From the NCBI GenBank assembly GCA_017394835.1, contig JAFPXD010000057.1:80307-144306 (forward strand): DNA of 64,000 nucleotides, written 5' to 3'. A program made the position numbers and the translations under genes. The notes beneath the pieces are model-generated. The model was not told the origin of the DNA. It worked only from the letters and a program-made list of their open reading frames with translations, and made no database searches. Origin of the DNA: Clostridia bacterium (lineage in GTDB: Bacteria; Bacillota; Clostridia; Christensenellales; CAG-138). Of this stretch, positions 1 to 8,978 are shown piece by piece. The stretch's first letter is position 1. Each line of letters begins with the position of its first letter.

Positions 1-1069
1 CGGCTCCCATTGTCTCGATCTTATCGAGGATGGTGTCGAGATCGTCCAGAGATGCGCCCTCCTCCTTGACCTTGAGCTCAAAATACTTAACGGCCATTTC
101 GCCGCGCTTCACAGCTCCGACGAAGGGAGTGCAGTCCCCCCTGTGGGATTCGAGGGTATCGGCAAGACGGCTGTATGCGGGCAGGACGTGATTCATGACG
201 GCGTCCGTATTGCGGCTGCGGAGCGCCTCACATTCGGCGTCGGTAAAGCCAAGCTCTTTGGCCTTTTCTATAACGTCTTCAAAATAGGTTATGAGCATGC
301 TCTCGCTGCCCTTTTCCGCTATGCCGCGGCAGGATTCCACCACCTGATCCAAAGCCGTCTCGCACATGAAGAGGCCCTGTTCGGCCTTTTCCGCCTCAAA
401 CACTTCTACCTGACCCAGGAGCCTTTCCATATCCTCAACGAGGCGGAGATAGCTTTCAACGTCATCCGTGCAGCGTATGTTGAAGCACGCGATCGAAAGC
501 GGCAGCATGGTGTGGAGGCCGTTCAAGGGCTCCAGAGGCTCGTCATAGTAATAGAAGTCCTCATGCTCGACGGCAAGCTCAAGGGAGCATTTGAGCGCCT
601 CGTAAGCATTGGCGTTCCTTTCGGTAAGCTTGGAAGGATCTATCGCGCCGAGCCTTGCAAGATAATCGCGGGCGCTTTCGATGCTTTCCTTATGCGCATC
701 ATATGTGAGCTCGCCCCAAGTGGGATCGACGTCTGCGCGGTCGATGCCGTATTTGGCGGGATCGGAAACTATGTACTGGTTATAATTGCTGATGCTTGCC
801 GTGACCTGCTCCCTGAAAAAATCGAGATCGAGCGCAAGGAACGCCTCATCCTCGGCGGAAACGGCGGCCTCAGTGGGCGCGGGAGTCGCTTCATCGGTGG
901 GAGCTGCGGTCTCTGCAGCCGCCTCCGTGGGAGCGGCGGTCGCCTCGCCGGAAGGGTCTTCGGTCTTGGCGGGCTCGGTGGGCTTGGGGAACAGGGGCTC
1001 GAGGAACTTGCAGCCCACAAGCGAGAACGCCATGATCAGCGCAAGAATCAGTCCGACAGTCTTTTTCAT
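1..1069 (-). CDS. DUF885-family lipoprotein (N-terminal part; runs off the left edge)
   Basis: The first 356 residues are visible and the reading frame is still open at base 1. A signal peptide ends in the lipobox LVGC (Cys20), followed by a Thr/Ala/Pro/Glu-rich linker to about residue 58, so the protein is probably tethered outside the membrane. The helical region after that resembles the N-terminal half of DUF885 proteins, which are regarded as probable metallopeptidases. The zinc motif expected in the C-terminal half lies outside the window and could not be checked. I chose the second of two adjacent ATGs because AGGAGG is 5 bases upstream of it; the first (1072) is only 2 bases away. It is the last visible gene of the envelope operon, 65 bases after the AlgJ-like gene. 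Confidence 0.7.
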   Translation of the reverse strand, partial: MKKTVGLILALIMAFSLVGCKFLEPLFPKPTEPAKTEDPSGEATAAPTEAAAETAAPTDEATPAPTEAAVSAEDEAFLALDLDFFREQVTASISNYNQYIVSDPAKYGIDRADVDPTWGELTYDAHKESIESARDYLARLGAIDPSKLTERNANAYEALKCSLELAVEHEDFYYYDEPLEPLNGLHTMLPLSIACFNIRCTDDVESYLRLVEDMERLLGQVEVFEAEKAEQGLFMCETALDQVVESCRGIAEKGSESMLITYFEDVIEKAKELGFTDAECEALRSRNTDAVMNHVLPAYSRLADTLESHRGDCTPFVGAVKRGEMAVKYFELKVKEEGASLDDLDTILDKIETMGA

Positions 1070-1134
1070 CATATCCTCCTTGAAGCCCGGACGCGGGCTT
1101 TGGTTATCGTTTTACCGGGGCTTCCGCCCCTTTA
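1070..1134 (-). other. Intercistronic spacer with two potential hairpins
   Basis: This is the only sizeable gap in the 1-6094 operon. Read on the minus strand it holds GGGGC-GGAA-GCCCC and then AGCCCG-CGTC-CGGGCT just before the AGGAGG ribosome site of the DUF885 gene. Neither stem is followed by a T run, so they look more like RNA processing or stabilising elements than terminators. Function is inferred only. Confidence 0.35.
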
Positions 1135-2202
1135 TCAAAATCCCAGGGAAGCGGCGTGCTCATACAGCTTATCGAGATTTCTTTCAACAAGCTCTATCAA
1201 CACCGCGTCGGGGGATCTTTCGTCAATGTAAGAGGTATCGTAGGGGAAATAGCTCGTCATAAAGAGGCTGCCCACGCCCTCGCTCAAAATGGGCTGCAGC
1301 GAGCGGCCGAACGAATCGTGATAGAACAAGAGGCTTATTGAGTTCGCGCCTGATTCCGTCTCGACCGTTTTATCCCTGTCGAAATTTATCGGGCGGGCGG
1401 AGGTATAGCTGTGCAGCTTCGGATAGATGATGCGTTCCTCCGGATAATCGGTCGAAGGATAGACGAAGTTGTGAAGATCGCCCATCCTGTCGGTAACGGT
1501 CTCATACAGATCGGGATCGCGCACTTCGAGCCCGAAGCGCTCCGCAATGGCGTTATAAACGAGCATAGCGCCGTAATTGTTCCAATGGGAATCATGCCTG
1601 TAATACACAGAGCGGCGCTTCTTCGCTTCCAGAAGGATCGCTTTAGCATCAATATAATCGACGCCCCGGGCAATGAGCGCTTCCCGCAGCAGATCGATAT
1701 TGCGCGGAGCATCCGTCGGGCGAAGATACGAAGGCATGAGCTCGGGATAGACGGTGGCCTTGTTGGGAGCCGTCATGAACGCGAATTGCATCCCGCGCTC
1801 TTCGAGCTTATTCCGCATATCCGAAAGATAATCCGCTATTGTGTTTATCTGTTCTTCCGTAAGGCCGTTTATGCCGAGGTAATCTTCGACCGTCTCGCCG
1901 TAAAAAATGTTGTGATCCTTGCCTATTACGGCGTTCGTACCGTTCACGTCCTTCAAAAGGGCTATATCGGCGGCGTTGAACGCGGTCACGACGTATTCGC
2001 GCAGGGCGTAATTATCATCGACGTATTTATCGAATTGAGCGGCGAAGCGTGTGTTGAAGCCTTCTTCCGTAAAAAGCTTTGGGAGCTTTGCCAGCACACG
2101 GTTTTCGCGGTTCGCGTTCTTATACCCGCAGAACATCAGCACAGAGGGCACGAGCAGCGCGGCGAGAACGATCATTATGAATGCAAGCTTGAGTTTTTTC
2201 AT
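1135..2202 (-). CDS. AlgJ/AlgX-like SGNH-fold O-acetylation partner protein
   Basis: 355 residues with one N-terminal membrane segment (about residues 6-25), so the rest should be outside the cell. Two motifs of the AlgJ/AlgX/DltD-type SGNH fold are visible: YRHDSHWNNYGA in mid-protein (an Asp-x-x-His pair) and FYHDSFGRSL near the C-terminus (candidate nucleophile Ser). It begins 11 bases after the MBOAT acyltransferase stop codon. MBOAT plus SGNH pairs in other bacteria move acetyl groups across the membrane onto polysaccharide, and that is the likely job here; the polymer cannot be read from sequence. The start is the Met of MKKLKL, preceded by AAGGAGGAGG. Confidence 0.8.
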   Translation of the reverse strand: MKKLKLAFIMIVLAALLVPSVLMFCGYKNANRENRVLAKLPKLFTEEGFNTRFAAQFDKYVDDNYALREYVVTAFNAADIALLKDVNGTNAVIGKDHNIFYGETVEDYLGINGLTEEQINTIADYLSDMRNKLEERGMQFAFMTAPNKATVYPELMPSYLRPTDAPRNIDLLREALIARGVDYIDAKAILLEAKKRRSVYYRHDSHWNNYGAMLVYNAIAERFGLEVRDPDLYETVTDRMGDLHNFVYPSTDYPEERIIYPKLHSYTSARPINFDRDKTVETESGANSISLLFYHDSFGRSLQPILSEGVGSLFMTSYFPYDTSYIDERSPDAVLIELVERNLDKLYEHAASLGF

Positions 2203-2213
2203 CGTCCTCCTCC

Positions 2214-3617
2214 TTAAAACTGCGTATAGATCGAGGGGTTGTAATTGCCCGAAGCTATGAAGAACAGGCACAGCACGAGCAATACGAGCGCCGCGGAGTA
2301 TCGAAGCGCGAAGCGGAGCTTGGGCTTATCCTCAAGCTTGCCGTCTATCACGGATGCGATGGGAGTCGCCGCAGCGGCGCCCGCGATAAGCGCCGCGATA
2401 ACGGTCGGCTTCAATACCGAGGAGAGCGCAGCGATCGTGCCGCCGCCTATATCGAAACGGGAAAACATACTGCCTATCATGGAGAAGGCGTATGAGACGT
2501 CGGGCGAATTGAATATGACGAAGCCCACCGTAACGGCGATGATCGTATAGACCCACGTGATGATCTTCGGCAGGCGGAGCTTGGTTTTTTTCAGGTAGTT
2601 TTCCGCAAGGAGGAACAAGCCGTTATACGCTCCCCAAAGCACGAAGGTCCAGTTGGCGCCATGCCAAAGGCCCGTCAGAAGGAATACGGCGATCTTGTTG
2701 ACGCCCGTGCGGAAGGCGCCCTTTCTGTTGCCGCCAAGTGGGATATAGACGTAATCGCGGAACCACCTTGAAAGGGTGATATGCCACCTGCGCCAGAAAT
2801 CGGTCATACTGTATGCGATATAGGGGTGATCGAAATTCTTAGGTATCGGCAGGCCGAACATCATTCCAATGCCTATCGCCATCTGCGAATAGCCCGCGAA
2901 ATCGAAATAGATCTGCAGAAGGAAGCATATCGCGCCCGCCCACGCGAAGGCGGCGTTGAGTTCCGAAGGCGCAAGCGACCACACGAACGAAGTCACCCTG
3001 CCCATCGTGTTTGCGATAATGAGCTTCATCGCAAGGCCGATAATGAAGAGCCGGATGCCCTCGGCTGCGCCGTCAACCGTGATCTTTATTTCATCCAGCG
3101 CCTTTTCAATGAAGGACCAGCGGATTATAGGCCCCTGAACGAGCTGGCCGAAGAATGAGATATAGAGCAGGAATTTGCCTATATCGCGGGTCGGCTTCAC
3201 GTCGCCGCGATAAACGTCTATAACGTATGAGAGCGTCTGGAACGTGAAGAAGCTTATCCCGAGCGGGCTCGGTATCCCGGGGACGGGCAGCGACGCACCG
3301 AACACGGAATTCACGGAATTCACTGCAAAGGCCGCGTATTTGAATACGGCGAGCAGGCCTATATTGAATACCGCCGCGATCACGAGAGGGAGCTTGCGGC
3401 CCTTCCCTTCCCGCCTGCCTATCCACAGCGCAATAAAAAAGTTTACCGCCGCGGAGGCAAGCATCAAAATGACGTAATAAAGCTCGCCCCATGCATAAAA
3501 CACGAGGCTTGCGGCAATAAGAAGCCAACTGCGCGCCTTTGCCCACGGCAATACGAGGGTCAAAAGAAACGCAGCCGGCAGGAATATGAACAGGAAGGTT
3601 GTTGACGCGAATTCCAA
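2214..3617 (-). CDS. MBOAT-family membrane O-acyltransferase (AlgI/DltB-like)
   Basis: 467 residues with about ten hydrophobic segments. It carries AlgI/DltB hallmarks: PLGISFFTFQTLSY, then DFWRRWHITLSRWFRDYVYI, then LTGLWHGANWTF, whose His is the invariant MBOAT residue. The family takes an acyl group from a cytoplasmic donor and passes it through the membrane to an extracellular acceptor system, here presumably the SGNH-like protein encoded next. Neighbours are wall enzymes, so peptidoglycan or a secondary wall polymer is the plausible acceptor, but an exported polysaccharide is equally possible. No dltA or dltC is nearby, which argues against D-alanylation of teichoic acid. Confidence 0.9.
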   Translation of the reverse strand: MEFASTTFLFIFLPAAFLLTLVLPWAKARSWLLIAASLVFYAWGELYYVILMLASAAVNFFIALWIGRREGKGRKLPLVIAAVFNIGLLAVFKYAAFAVNSVNSVFGASLPVPGIPSPLGISFFTFQTLSYVIDVYRGDVKPTRDIGKFLLYISFFGQLVQGPIIRWSFIEKALDEIKITVDGAAEGIRLFIIGLAMKLIIANTMGRVTSFVWSLAPSELNAAFAWAGAICFLLQIYFDFAGYSQMAIGIGMMFGLPIPKNFDHPYIAYSMTDFWRRWHITLSRWFRDYVYIPLGGNRKGAFRTGVNKIAVFLLTGLWHGANWTFVLWGAYNGLFLLAENYLKKTKLRLPKIITWVYTIIAVTVGFVIFNSPDVSYAFSMIGSMFSRFDIGGGTIAALSSVLKPTVIAALIAGAAAATPIASVIDGKLEDKPKLRFALRYSAALVLLVLCLFFIASGNYNPSIYTQF

Positions 3618-3631
3618 TTATCAGGCTCCAA

Positions 3632-4189
3632 TCAATCGGAGTAGCTGGGAGAATAGACGTAGAACTCGGTGAGGACGTCGTCCACGAAACGGAACTGGAT
3701 CCTCATTTCGGAGATCTTTTCGGGATCGCCGGATTCGGTATAGGTCACATACCAGCCGTCGTCAAAGAAGTTTTCGCCATAGGCCTTTACGACCTCCTCA
3801 CGGGAAGCGCCTATGCCTATGCCGCGGGTGGTCTTGTAATCGCCGCCGGTGACGGAGAACATTTCAATAACGTCCTTATCGTCAACGGGAACAGTGCTCA
3901 CGACTATGCCTTCGTAGGTGAAGGTCTTGTCATAGCCTTCGTAAACGCAGCTTATCGTCTCCGCATACTTATAATCGGAGCCGAGCGCTTCGAGCACTTC
4001 CTTGCTGTCAACTCGGACGGGATAGGTCTTGCCGCCGATGACCAGCGCCATGTCGAAATCATTGCTGAAGGGCTTGCCCGTCATATCGACGGGCTCTTCG
4101 GTGGGCTTTTCCTCCGTCTTACAGGCAGCAAGCGCGGCGATGAAGACCAAGGCGAGCAAAAGAGCGGTGAGTTTTACGAAGGTTTTCAT
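3632..4189 (-). CDS. Small lipoprotein of unknown function
   Basis: 185 residues. A signal peptide ends in LAAC (Cys22), then a short Glu/Pro/Thr spacer, then a soluble domain of about 150 residues. One stretch, GIGIGASREEVVKAYG, resembles the helix-turn seen in BamE/SmpA-like and related small lipoprotein domains, but the match is too short for a family call. It sits between the dipeptidase gene (12-base gap) and the MBOAT gene (14-base gap), so it is co-transcribed with envelope-modifying enzymes and may be an accessory factor. I do not recognise a catalytic motif. Confidence 0.7.
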   Translation of the reverse strand: MKTFVKLTALLLALVFIAALAACKTEEKPTEEPVDMTGKPFSNDFDMALVIGGKTYPVRVDSKEVLEALGSDYKYAETISCVYEGYDKTFTYEGIVVSTVPVDDKDVIEMFSVTGGDYKTTRGIGIGASREEVVKAYGENFFDDGWYVTYTESGDPEKISEMRIQFRFVDDVLTEFYVYSPSYSD

Positions 4190-4201
4190 GTATATTCTCC
4201 T

Positions 4202-5371
4202 TTAATTATTCGGTGTAAAGCCGAGCTGCGCGGCGGTAAATCTGGGTATCTCGGTCATGTCGATATCGAGCACCATGAAGGTCTTGTAATCGGTATCGGA
4301 AAAATGCCACCATTCGGTGTTTATGAGCTTGAACCCGCTTTCGAGCATCACGTTGGTCATATAATCGACGTTCCTGCGCTGCTCCTTCGTCCACTGATCC
4401 CGGCTCGAACGATAGACGAGCTTCGTGAAGGTATGCATGGGAGTGGGGAAATCAAGCTCCCTGCCGTCCGGCCCTATAAGGGTCATATCGACGGCGGCGC
4501 CCCTGTTGTGATTTGAAGCGCTGTTGTAGGGATTTGCGATATAGGCGGAATTCTGCACTATATCGTAAAGGATGTACTGGACGGATTTGGGGCGGTAACA
4601 ATCGTAAAGCTTGATGGTATAGCCGTCTTCTGCAAAGCGTTTTGCCGCCGCCGCGAGCTTATAAGCCGTCGCTATCTGCATTACGGGAACGGGAGAGTTA
4701 TACAGCACCTGCCCCGTAAAATTTTCGGGAGTGGCGAATATCTGATAGATCTCGATATTCGGGATAATGAGCCTTATGTCTATGAACTCAGCCGAAAGGG
4801 TTATGGGATCGCCGTTTTCATCCAGCTCGAGATCCCCGTTCTTATCCGTCTTATATTCGAACCTCGGGGAAAGGTAGCCGTAAAGGGTCTCCTCCGCGGG
4901 GACTATGTATGAGCTCTTGCAGTAGCAGGTCTTATTTTTGTAAACTACCTGAGAGAAGCCCCCTTCAAGCTCGCATACGAAGCCGACCGTTTCCTCATAG
5001 CCCAATCTCCCGACTATTTCCGAATCCATATCGGGCGCTTTGCGCAGATTCAGCGTGTTCACCCTGCTCTTGTAGAGCACCGCGGGAGTCGGCTCGGGAG
5101 TTTTGGTGGGCTTTGGCGTGGGCTCCGGAGTGGGCTCGGGAGTGGGGGTCGGCGTGGGAGTCGGAGTAGGAGTGGGAGTCGGAGCAGGAGTGGGAGCGGG
5201 GGTCGGCGCGGGAGTCGGAGTCGGCGTGGGAGTCGGCGTGGGAGTGGGGGCCGGCGTTGGCTCCGCAGTCGACACTACCACGACCGGCGGCTCGGGCTTA
5301 TTCGGTTTTGCACAGCCTCCGAACGACGCAAGCACGGCGGCGATCATCAGCCAGGCCAATACCTTTTTCAT
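4202..5371 (-). CDS. SH3b-containing VanX-type (M15D) D-Ala-D-Ala dipeptidase lipoprotein
   Basis: 389 residues in three parts: a signal peptide with candidate lipobox Cys20; a Pro-Thr linker (about residues 36-95); a bacterial SH3 domain (about 98-157); and an M15D catalytic domain (about 165-389). VanX zinc and catalytic residues are present: [10 protein letters not shown] (286-295, ligands His288 and Asp295) and TEWWHF (352-357, Glu353 and ligand His356). YRP around residue 260 matches the transition-state Arg region. VanX enzymes cut free D-Ala-D-Ala, whereas this one is exported and has a wall-binding-type domain, so its substrate may instead be a released stem peptide. There is no vanH or vanA-type ligase nearby, so vancomycin resistance is not implied. 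The gene starts 3 bases after the L,D-transpeptidase stop. Confidence 0.82.
   Translation of the reverse strand: MKKVLAWLMIAAVLASFGGCAKPNKPEPPVVVVSTAEPTPAPTPTPTPTPTPTPAPTPAPTPAPTPTPTPTPTPTPTPEPTPEPTPKPTKTPEPTPAVLYKSRVNTLNLRKAPDMDSEIVGRLGYEETVGFVCELEGGFSQVVYKNKTCYCKSSYIVPAEETLYGYLSPRFEYKTDKNGDLELDENGDPITLSAEFIDIRLIIPNIEIYQIFATPENFTGQVLYNSPVPVMQIATAYKLAAAAKRFAEDGYTIKLYDCYRPKSVQYILYDIVQNSAYIANPYNSASNHNRGAAVDMTLIGPDGRELDFPTPMHTFTKLVYRSSRDQWTKEQRRNVDYMTNVMLESGFKLINTEWWHFSDTDYKTFMVLDIDMTEIPRFTAAQLGFTPNN
5100..5270. repeat. Tandem hexamer-like repeat coding a Pro-Thr linker
   Basis: On the plus strand the region is a run of near-identical GTGGGA/GTCGGA-type units with a 6-base period. On the coding (minus) strand these are ACTCCC/GACTCC-like units giving alternating Pro and Thr or Ala in the dipeptidase lipoprotein. 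Such arrays can change length by slippage, which would alter linker length without shifting the frame when whole units are gained or lost. Confidence 0.75.
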
Positions 5372-5374
5372 TTT

Positions 5375-6094
5375 TTAATTGCCTCCGGCAGCTTCAAGCG
5401 CTTCCTTATCGGTGGGATCGTATCCCTTCTTGGTGATGGGCGGCGGCTCGGGGCTTTGGGTGCCCTTCGGGGAGCCGTTGACTATTTCGAGCTTCGTTCC
5501 GGGCGGGCAGTGCTTGTAAATGAACTTTGCCGCTTCCGTAACCATGCGGAGGCATCCGCCCGTGTTCTCGGTGCCTATGCCCATCTCGCCGTTATAATAG
5601 CGCGGCCAGATCTTCGAAGGGTTCTGCGAGCCGTACATGGGCGAATGGATGAACAGGTTGCCCCAATACGGAGTGGCGTACTGCGCGCTGCCGCCCAAGG
5701 GGAAATCATGCCAGCGCTCACGGTCCTCCTCCCCGGCGAGGGTGAAGATACCCGTGGGAGTCCTCGTCCCGCCATGAGCGATGCGGTAACGGTTCACAAC
5801 TACGGTATAGTTGAAGTTCTCATCCTTGCCGAATATTGTGAGCGTGAAAGAGCCCTTCTCCACGTAAAGGTAGTAGGGATGCTCCGGATCGGGATCTACG
5901 GGAGGAGTGGGCTCGGGCGTATCGGTCGGCTCCGGCACCTCGGTGGGAACGGCGGTCGGCCCGGCGGTCAATTCGGGCAAGGGAGTGCCTATATCGACCT
6001 CCTGTGCGGGGCCTTCCTCCTTTTCGGCGCAGCCGGCGGGGATAATCGCCGCAAGCACCAGCAATATTATTAAAAAGCTTTTGATAATTCTCAT
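5375..6094 (-). CDS. L,D-transpeptidase (YkuD domain) lipoprotein with variant TGGC active site
   Basis: 239 residues: signal peptide with lipobox PAGC (Cys22), a Pro/Thr linker (about 40-72), and a YkuD domain (about 73-200). The catalytic region has FIHSP (His150) and NTGGCLRM (177-184) with nucleophile Cys181. The usual signature is Ser/Thr-His-Gly-Cys; here the His is replaced by Gly, so the family assignment rests on the overall pattern and Cys-x-Arg. YkuD enzymes form 3-3 cross-links or attach proteins to peptidoglycan. It is first in a six-gene operon and has its own sigma-A promoter. I chose the ATG at 6094 over an in-frame TTG just before it because GGGGG is well spaced from the ATG. 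Confidence 0.8.
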   Translation of the reverse strand: MRIIKSFLIILLVLAAIIPAGCAEKEEGPAQEVDIGTPLPELTAGPTAVPTEVPEPTDTPEPTPPVDPDPEHPYYLYVEKGSFTLTIFGKDENFNYTVVVNRYRIAHGGTRTPTGIFTLAGEEDRERWHDFPLGGSAQYATPYWGNLFIHSPMYGSQNPSKIWPRYYNGEMGIGTENTGGCLRMVTEAAKFIYKHCPPGTKLEIVNGSPKGTQSPEPPPITKKGYDPTDKEALEAAGGN

Positions 6095-6124
6095 CAAATG
6101 CCCCCAGTATAGCTATTATATCTC

Positions 6125-6153
6125 ATTATAACACCAAATCGTCTTCAATTCAA
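6125..6153 (-). promoter_or_regulatory. Sigma-A promoter of the envelope operon
   Basis: On the minus strand TTGAAT (6148-6153) and TATAAT (6125-6130) are separated by exactly 17 bases, about 30 bases upstream of the L,D-transpeptidase start. It is the only good promoter I see for the six genes that follow. Confidence 0.75.
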
Positions 6154-6185
6154 TATTAACATGCTCATTTTGCTCATTTATATAA

Positions 6186-6214
6186 TTGAACGCGGCCTGA
6201 TTTTATGTTATAAT
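6186..6214 (+). promoter_or_regulatory. Sigma-A promoter of the DUF512-der pair
   Basis: TTGAAC (6186-6191), a 17-base spacer and TATAAT (6209-6214). The expected start site is near 6221, which leaves a leader of about 12 bases that contains little besides the GGAGG ribosome site. Confidence 0.8.
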
Positions 6215-6232
6215 AGAATTTACGGAGGCAGT

Positions 6233-7546
6233 ATGAAGCATCTTGTGACCCGCGTGGACGAAGGCTCCATAGCGGAGGAATTGGGAATACAGGCGGGCTG
6301 GAAGCTCGTTTCCGTTGGCGGGAAGCAAATTCGCGACGTTATCGATTACGAGCTTTTCACCAACGAGGAAAGGATCGGGCTCGAATTCGAGGATACGGAA
6401 GGCGATCCCCGTCTTTTCGACGTGGAAAAGGAAGCTTGGGAGCCTTTGGGCCTGAATTTCGAAACGGGGCTCATGAGCCCCATCCGCCGCTGCGCAAATC
6501 ACTGCGTTTTCTGCTTCATAGACCAGATGCCGAGGGGCAACCGCGATACGCTCTATTTCAAGGACGACGATTGGCGGCTTTCCCTCATAATGGGCAATTA
6601 CGTTACGCTGACCAACGTTTCGGACGCGGAATTCCGCCGTATGATAGAAAGGCGGGTCTCCCCCCTGTACATATCCGTGCAGGCGACCGACGGCGCCGTG
6701 CGCAAGGAAATGATGCGCGCGAAGAACGCCGATAAGATAATGAGCCAGCTTGAGGCGCTGCATGAGAACGGCTTGAAATTCCATTCGCAGATAGTGCTCT
6801 GCCCCGGCCTTAACGACGGAGAGATATTAAAAAAGAGCCTGCGCGATCTGTGGGCTATGGCTCCGGAGGCGCAGACCGTCGCGATAGTGCCCGTTGGACT
6901 TACAAAGCACCGCGAGGGGCTTTACCCCCTCCGCCCCCTGACCCGGGAAGACGCGCGCGAGGCGATACGCACCGTCGATGAATTCACCCGCGAATGCGGC
7001 GCCGAAGGCTTTGCCTTCTGCTCGGACGAGATGTATCTGCGCGCGGAGCTGGAGCTTCCTCCCTATGAATTCTACGGCGCGTTCGATCAGATAGAGAACG
7101 GAGTAGGTATGTTCCGTCTTTTTGAGGATGGGTTCCTGACCGCGCTTGAGGAGCGCCGGCCGCTCCCCCGCCCCGTCCGTTTCGATTCGGTATGCGGAAG
7201 GGCCATAGCCGGCAATATGCAGCGGCTTTTCGACCGGCTCCTCCCCTATGGGATCACGATAACCGTTCACCCCATAATAAACGAATACTTCGGCGAGAGC
7301 GTGACCGTTTCGGGGCTCGTGACCGCGGGCGATATAATAAAGCAGGCTGCGGGCAGCATAACGGGGAGCGCGATACTGTTGACCTCCACCATGATGCGGG
7401 AGATGGACGACATTTTCCTTGATGGGATGCGTCTTCCCCTCCTTGCCGAAAAAATGGGCGTTGAGATATGCCCCATGCCCCCGGACGACGGCGAGGCGTT
7501 CATAGATAAACTGTTTGAAATATGCGAGAGGATATCGGATAAATGA
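6233..7546 (+). CDS. DUF512 radical-SAM protein with N-terminal PDZ-like domain
   Basis: 437 residues. The N-terminus (about 1-70) is PDZ-like, followed by a Fe-S cluster motif CANHCVFC (Cys-x3-Cys-x2-Cys) and a DUF512 C-terminal half. Proteins of this build are widespread in Clostridia beside der; their reaction is not established as far as I know. The start is the Met of MKHLVTR, set by GGAGG 4-8 bases upstream and by the promoter: an in-frame start at 6161 would lie before the transcript begins. The stop overlaps the der start codon by four bases (ATGA), indicating translational coupling. Confidence 0.85.
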   Translation: MKHLVTRVDEGSIAEELGIQAGWKLVSVGGKQIRDVIDYELFTNEERIGLEFEDTEGDPRLFDVEKEAWEPLGLNFETGLMSPIRRCANHCVFCFIDQMPRGNRDTLYFKDDDWRLSLIMGNYVTLTNVSDAEFRRMIERRVSPLYISVQATDGAVRKEMMRAKNADKIMSQLEALHENGLKFHSQIVLCPGLNDGEILKKSLRDLWAMAPEAQTVAIVPVGLTKHREGLYPLRPLTREDAREAIRTVDEFTRECGAEGFAFCSDEMYLRAELELPPYEFYGAFDQIENGVGMFRLFEDGFLTALEERRPLPRPVRFDSVCGRAIAGNMQRLFDRLLPYGITITVHPIINEYFGESVTVSGLVTAGDIIKQAAGSITGSAILLTSTMMREMDDIFLDGMRLPLLAEKMGVEICPMPPDDGEAFIDKLFEICERISDK

Positions 7547-8868
7547 AACCCTTAGTTGCAATAGTAGGCCGCCCCAACGTGGGCAAATCGACCCTCTTCA
7601 ACCGTTTGGTCGGCAAGAGGATCGCCATAATAGAGGATACCCCCGGCGTCACGCGCGACCGCATTTACGGCGACGCGGAATGGCTGACGCACAGCTTTAC
7701 CGTTATCGACACGGGCGGCATTGAGCCCGACAGCGAGGACGTTATTTTGGCGCAGATGCGCCGTCAGGCGGAGCTTGCGATAGAGACCTCGCACGTTATC
7801 GTGTTCGTCGTCGATGGGCGCGAGGGGCTGACCTCTGCCGATATGGAGGTCGCGGAGATGCTTCGCCGCAGCAAGAAGCCCATAGTGCTCGCAGTAAACA
7901 AGGTCGATCACGTCAAGTATGAGGATACTGCTTACGACTTCTATTCCCTCGGCATAGGCGATCCCATCACTGTTTCCGCCGGGCAGGGGCTCGGCATAGG
8001 CGATCTTTTGGACGAGGTATGCAAATACTTCCCCGCCATAGAGGAGGAAGAGGGCAAGGAAGCCGTCTCGATAGCCGTCGTGGGCAAGCCCAACGTGGGC
8101 AAATCGAGCCTTGTAAACGCCCTTTTGGGGCAGGAACGCACGATCGTTTCCAATATCCCCGGCACCACGCGCGACGCAATCGACACCCCCTTCCGCTATA
8201 ACGGGAAGGATTACGTGCTCATCGACACCGCCGGCATAAGGCGCAAGAGGGCCGTCGGCGATGAAAACGTGGAAAGGTATTCCGTGATACGCTCCCTCGC
8301 CGCTATTCGCCGCTGCGATATTGCGCTCATAGTGGTCGATGCGGAGCAGGGGCTTTCCGAGCAGGACGTGAGGATAGCGGGCTACGTTCACGAGGAAGGC
8401 AAGGCGAGCGTGCTCATCGTCAACAAATGGGATCTTATCGAAAAGGATACCCACACCGTCGAAAAGTTCAAGAAGGATATGCTGAACGATCTGGCCTTCA
8501 TGAGCTACGTGCCCATGCTTTTCATTTCGGCAAAGACGGGTCAGAGAGTAACGCGGGTCATGGAACAGGCCGCAGCGACGCTCGCACAGGCGGAAACGCG
8601 TATTTCCACGGGCATACTGAACGACGTCATAGGCGAAGCCGTTACGATGAGCGAGCCGCCCTTCGTAAAGGGCAGAAGGCTGCGCATATTCTACTGCACG
8701 CAGGCTTCCGTCAAGCCGCCGACCTTCATAGTATTCGTGAACGACGCGGAGCTCATGCACTTCTCTTACAGGAGATACCTCGAAAACTACATCAGAAAGT
8801 CCTTCAAGCTCGATTCCGTTCCCATAAGGCTCATAATAAGGAACAGGACCGAAAACGACGAGAAATGA
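7543..8868 (+). CDS. der: Ribosome-assembly GTPase Der (EngA)
   Basis: 441 residues with the double GTPase layout unique to Der. The first G1 motif is GRPNVGKST (residues 9-17) and the second is GKPNVGKSS (181-189); each domain also has its DTxG and NKxD motifs (DTGG and NKVD; DTAG and NKWD). A C-terminal KH-like domain follows. Der acts in maturation of the 50S subunit. It overlaps the DUF512 gene by four bases and is followed by a terminator. Confidence 0.97.
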   Translation: MKPLVAIVGRPNVGKSTLFNRLVGKRIAIIEDTPGVTRDRIYGDAEWLTHSFTVIDTGGIEPDSEDVILAQMRRQAELAIETSHVIVFVVDGREGLTSADMEVAEMLRRSKKPIVLAVNKVDHVKYEDTAYDFYSLGIGDPITVSAGQGLGIGDLLDEVCKYFPAIEEEEGKEAVSIAVVGKPNVGKSSLVNALLGQERTIVSNIPGTTRDAIDTPFRYNGKDYVLIDTAGIRRKRAVGDENVERYSVIRSLAAIRRCDIALIVVDAEQGLSEQDVRIAGYVHEEGKASVLIVNKWDLIEKDTHTVEKFKKDMLNDLAFMSYVPMLFISAKTGQRVTRVMEQAAATLAQAETRISTGILNDVIGEAVTMSEPPFVKGRRLRIFYCTQASVKPPTFIVFVNDAELMHFSYRRYLENYIRKSFKLDSVPIRLIIRNRTENDEK

Positions 8869-8875
8869 TACATTT

Positions 8876-8906
8876 GCCCCGGGCGGTAAGCTTCGGGGCT
8901 TTTTTA
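8876..8906 (+). terminator. Intrinsic terminator after der
   Basis: Stem GCCCCG (8876-8881) / CGGGGC (8894-8899), then TTTTTT. It separates der from spoIVA transcription. Confidence 0.8.
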
Positions 8907-8918
8907 TGCCCTCCCCTG

Positions 8919-8947
8919 TCATTTTGATAAGTCAAGCCTCATATTGA
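8919..8947 (+). promoter_or_regulatory. Candidate sigma-E-type promoter of spoIVA
   Basis: TCATTTT (8919-8925) matches 6 of 7 positions of the Bacillus sigma-E -35 element (KMATATT). It is followed after exactly 14 bases by CATATTGA (8940-8947), which keeps only the CATA core of the -10 (CATACANT). Spacing and position (about 30 bases before the start codon) fit, and spoIVA is sigma-E controlled in B. subtilis. An identical TCATTTT-14 arrangement precedes sipL in this window. Confidence 0.5.
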
Positions 8948-8978
8948 TTAAGCAATGAACACCGAAAGGGGAATTGAT

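Noticed and set aside
4202..5371. A vancomycin-resistance reading of the VanX-like gene
   Set aside because: No D-Ala-D-Lac ligase, vanH dehydrogenase or two-component regulator is nearby, and the protein is exported with an SH3b domain.
7552..8922. 456-codon minus-strand frame antisense to der
   Set aside because: Der is unambiguous on the plus strand and this frame has no family features.
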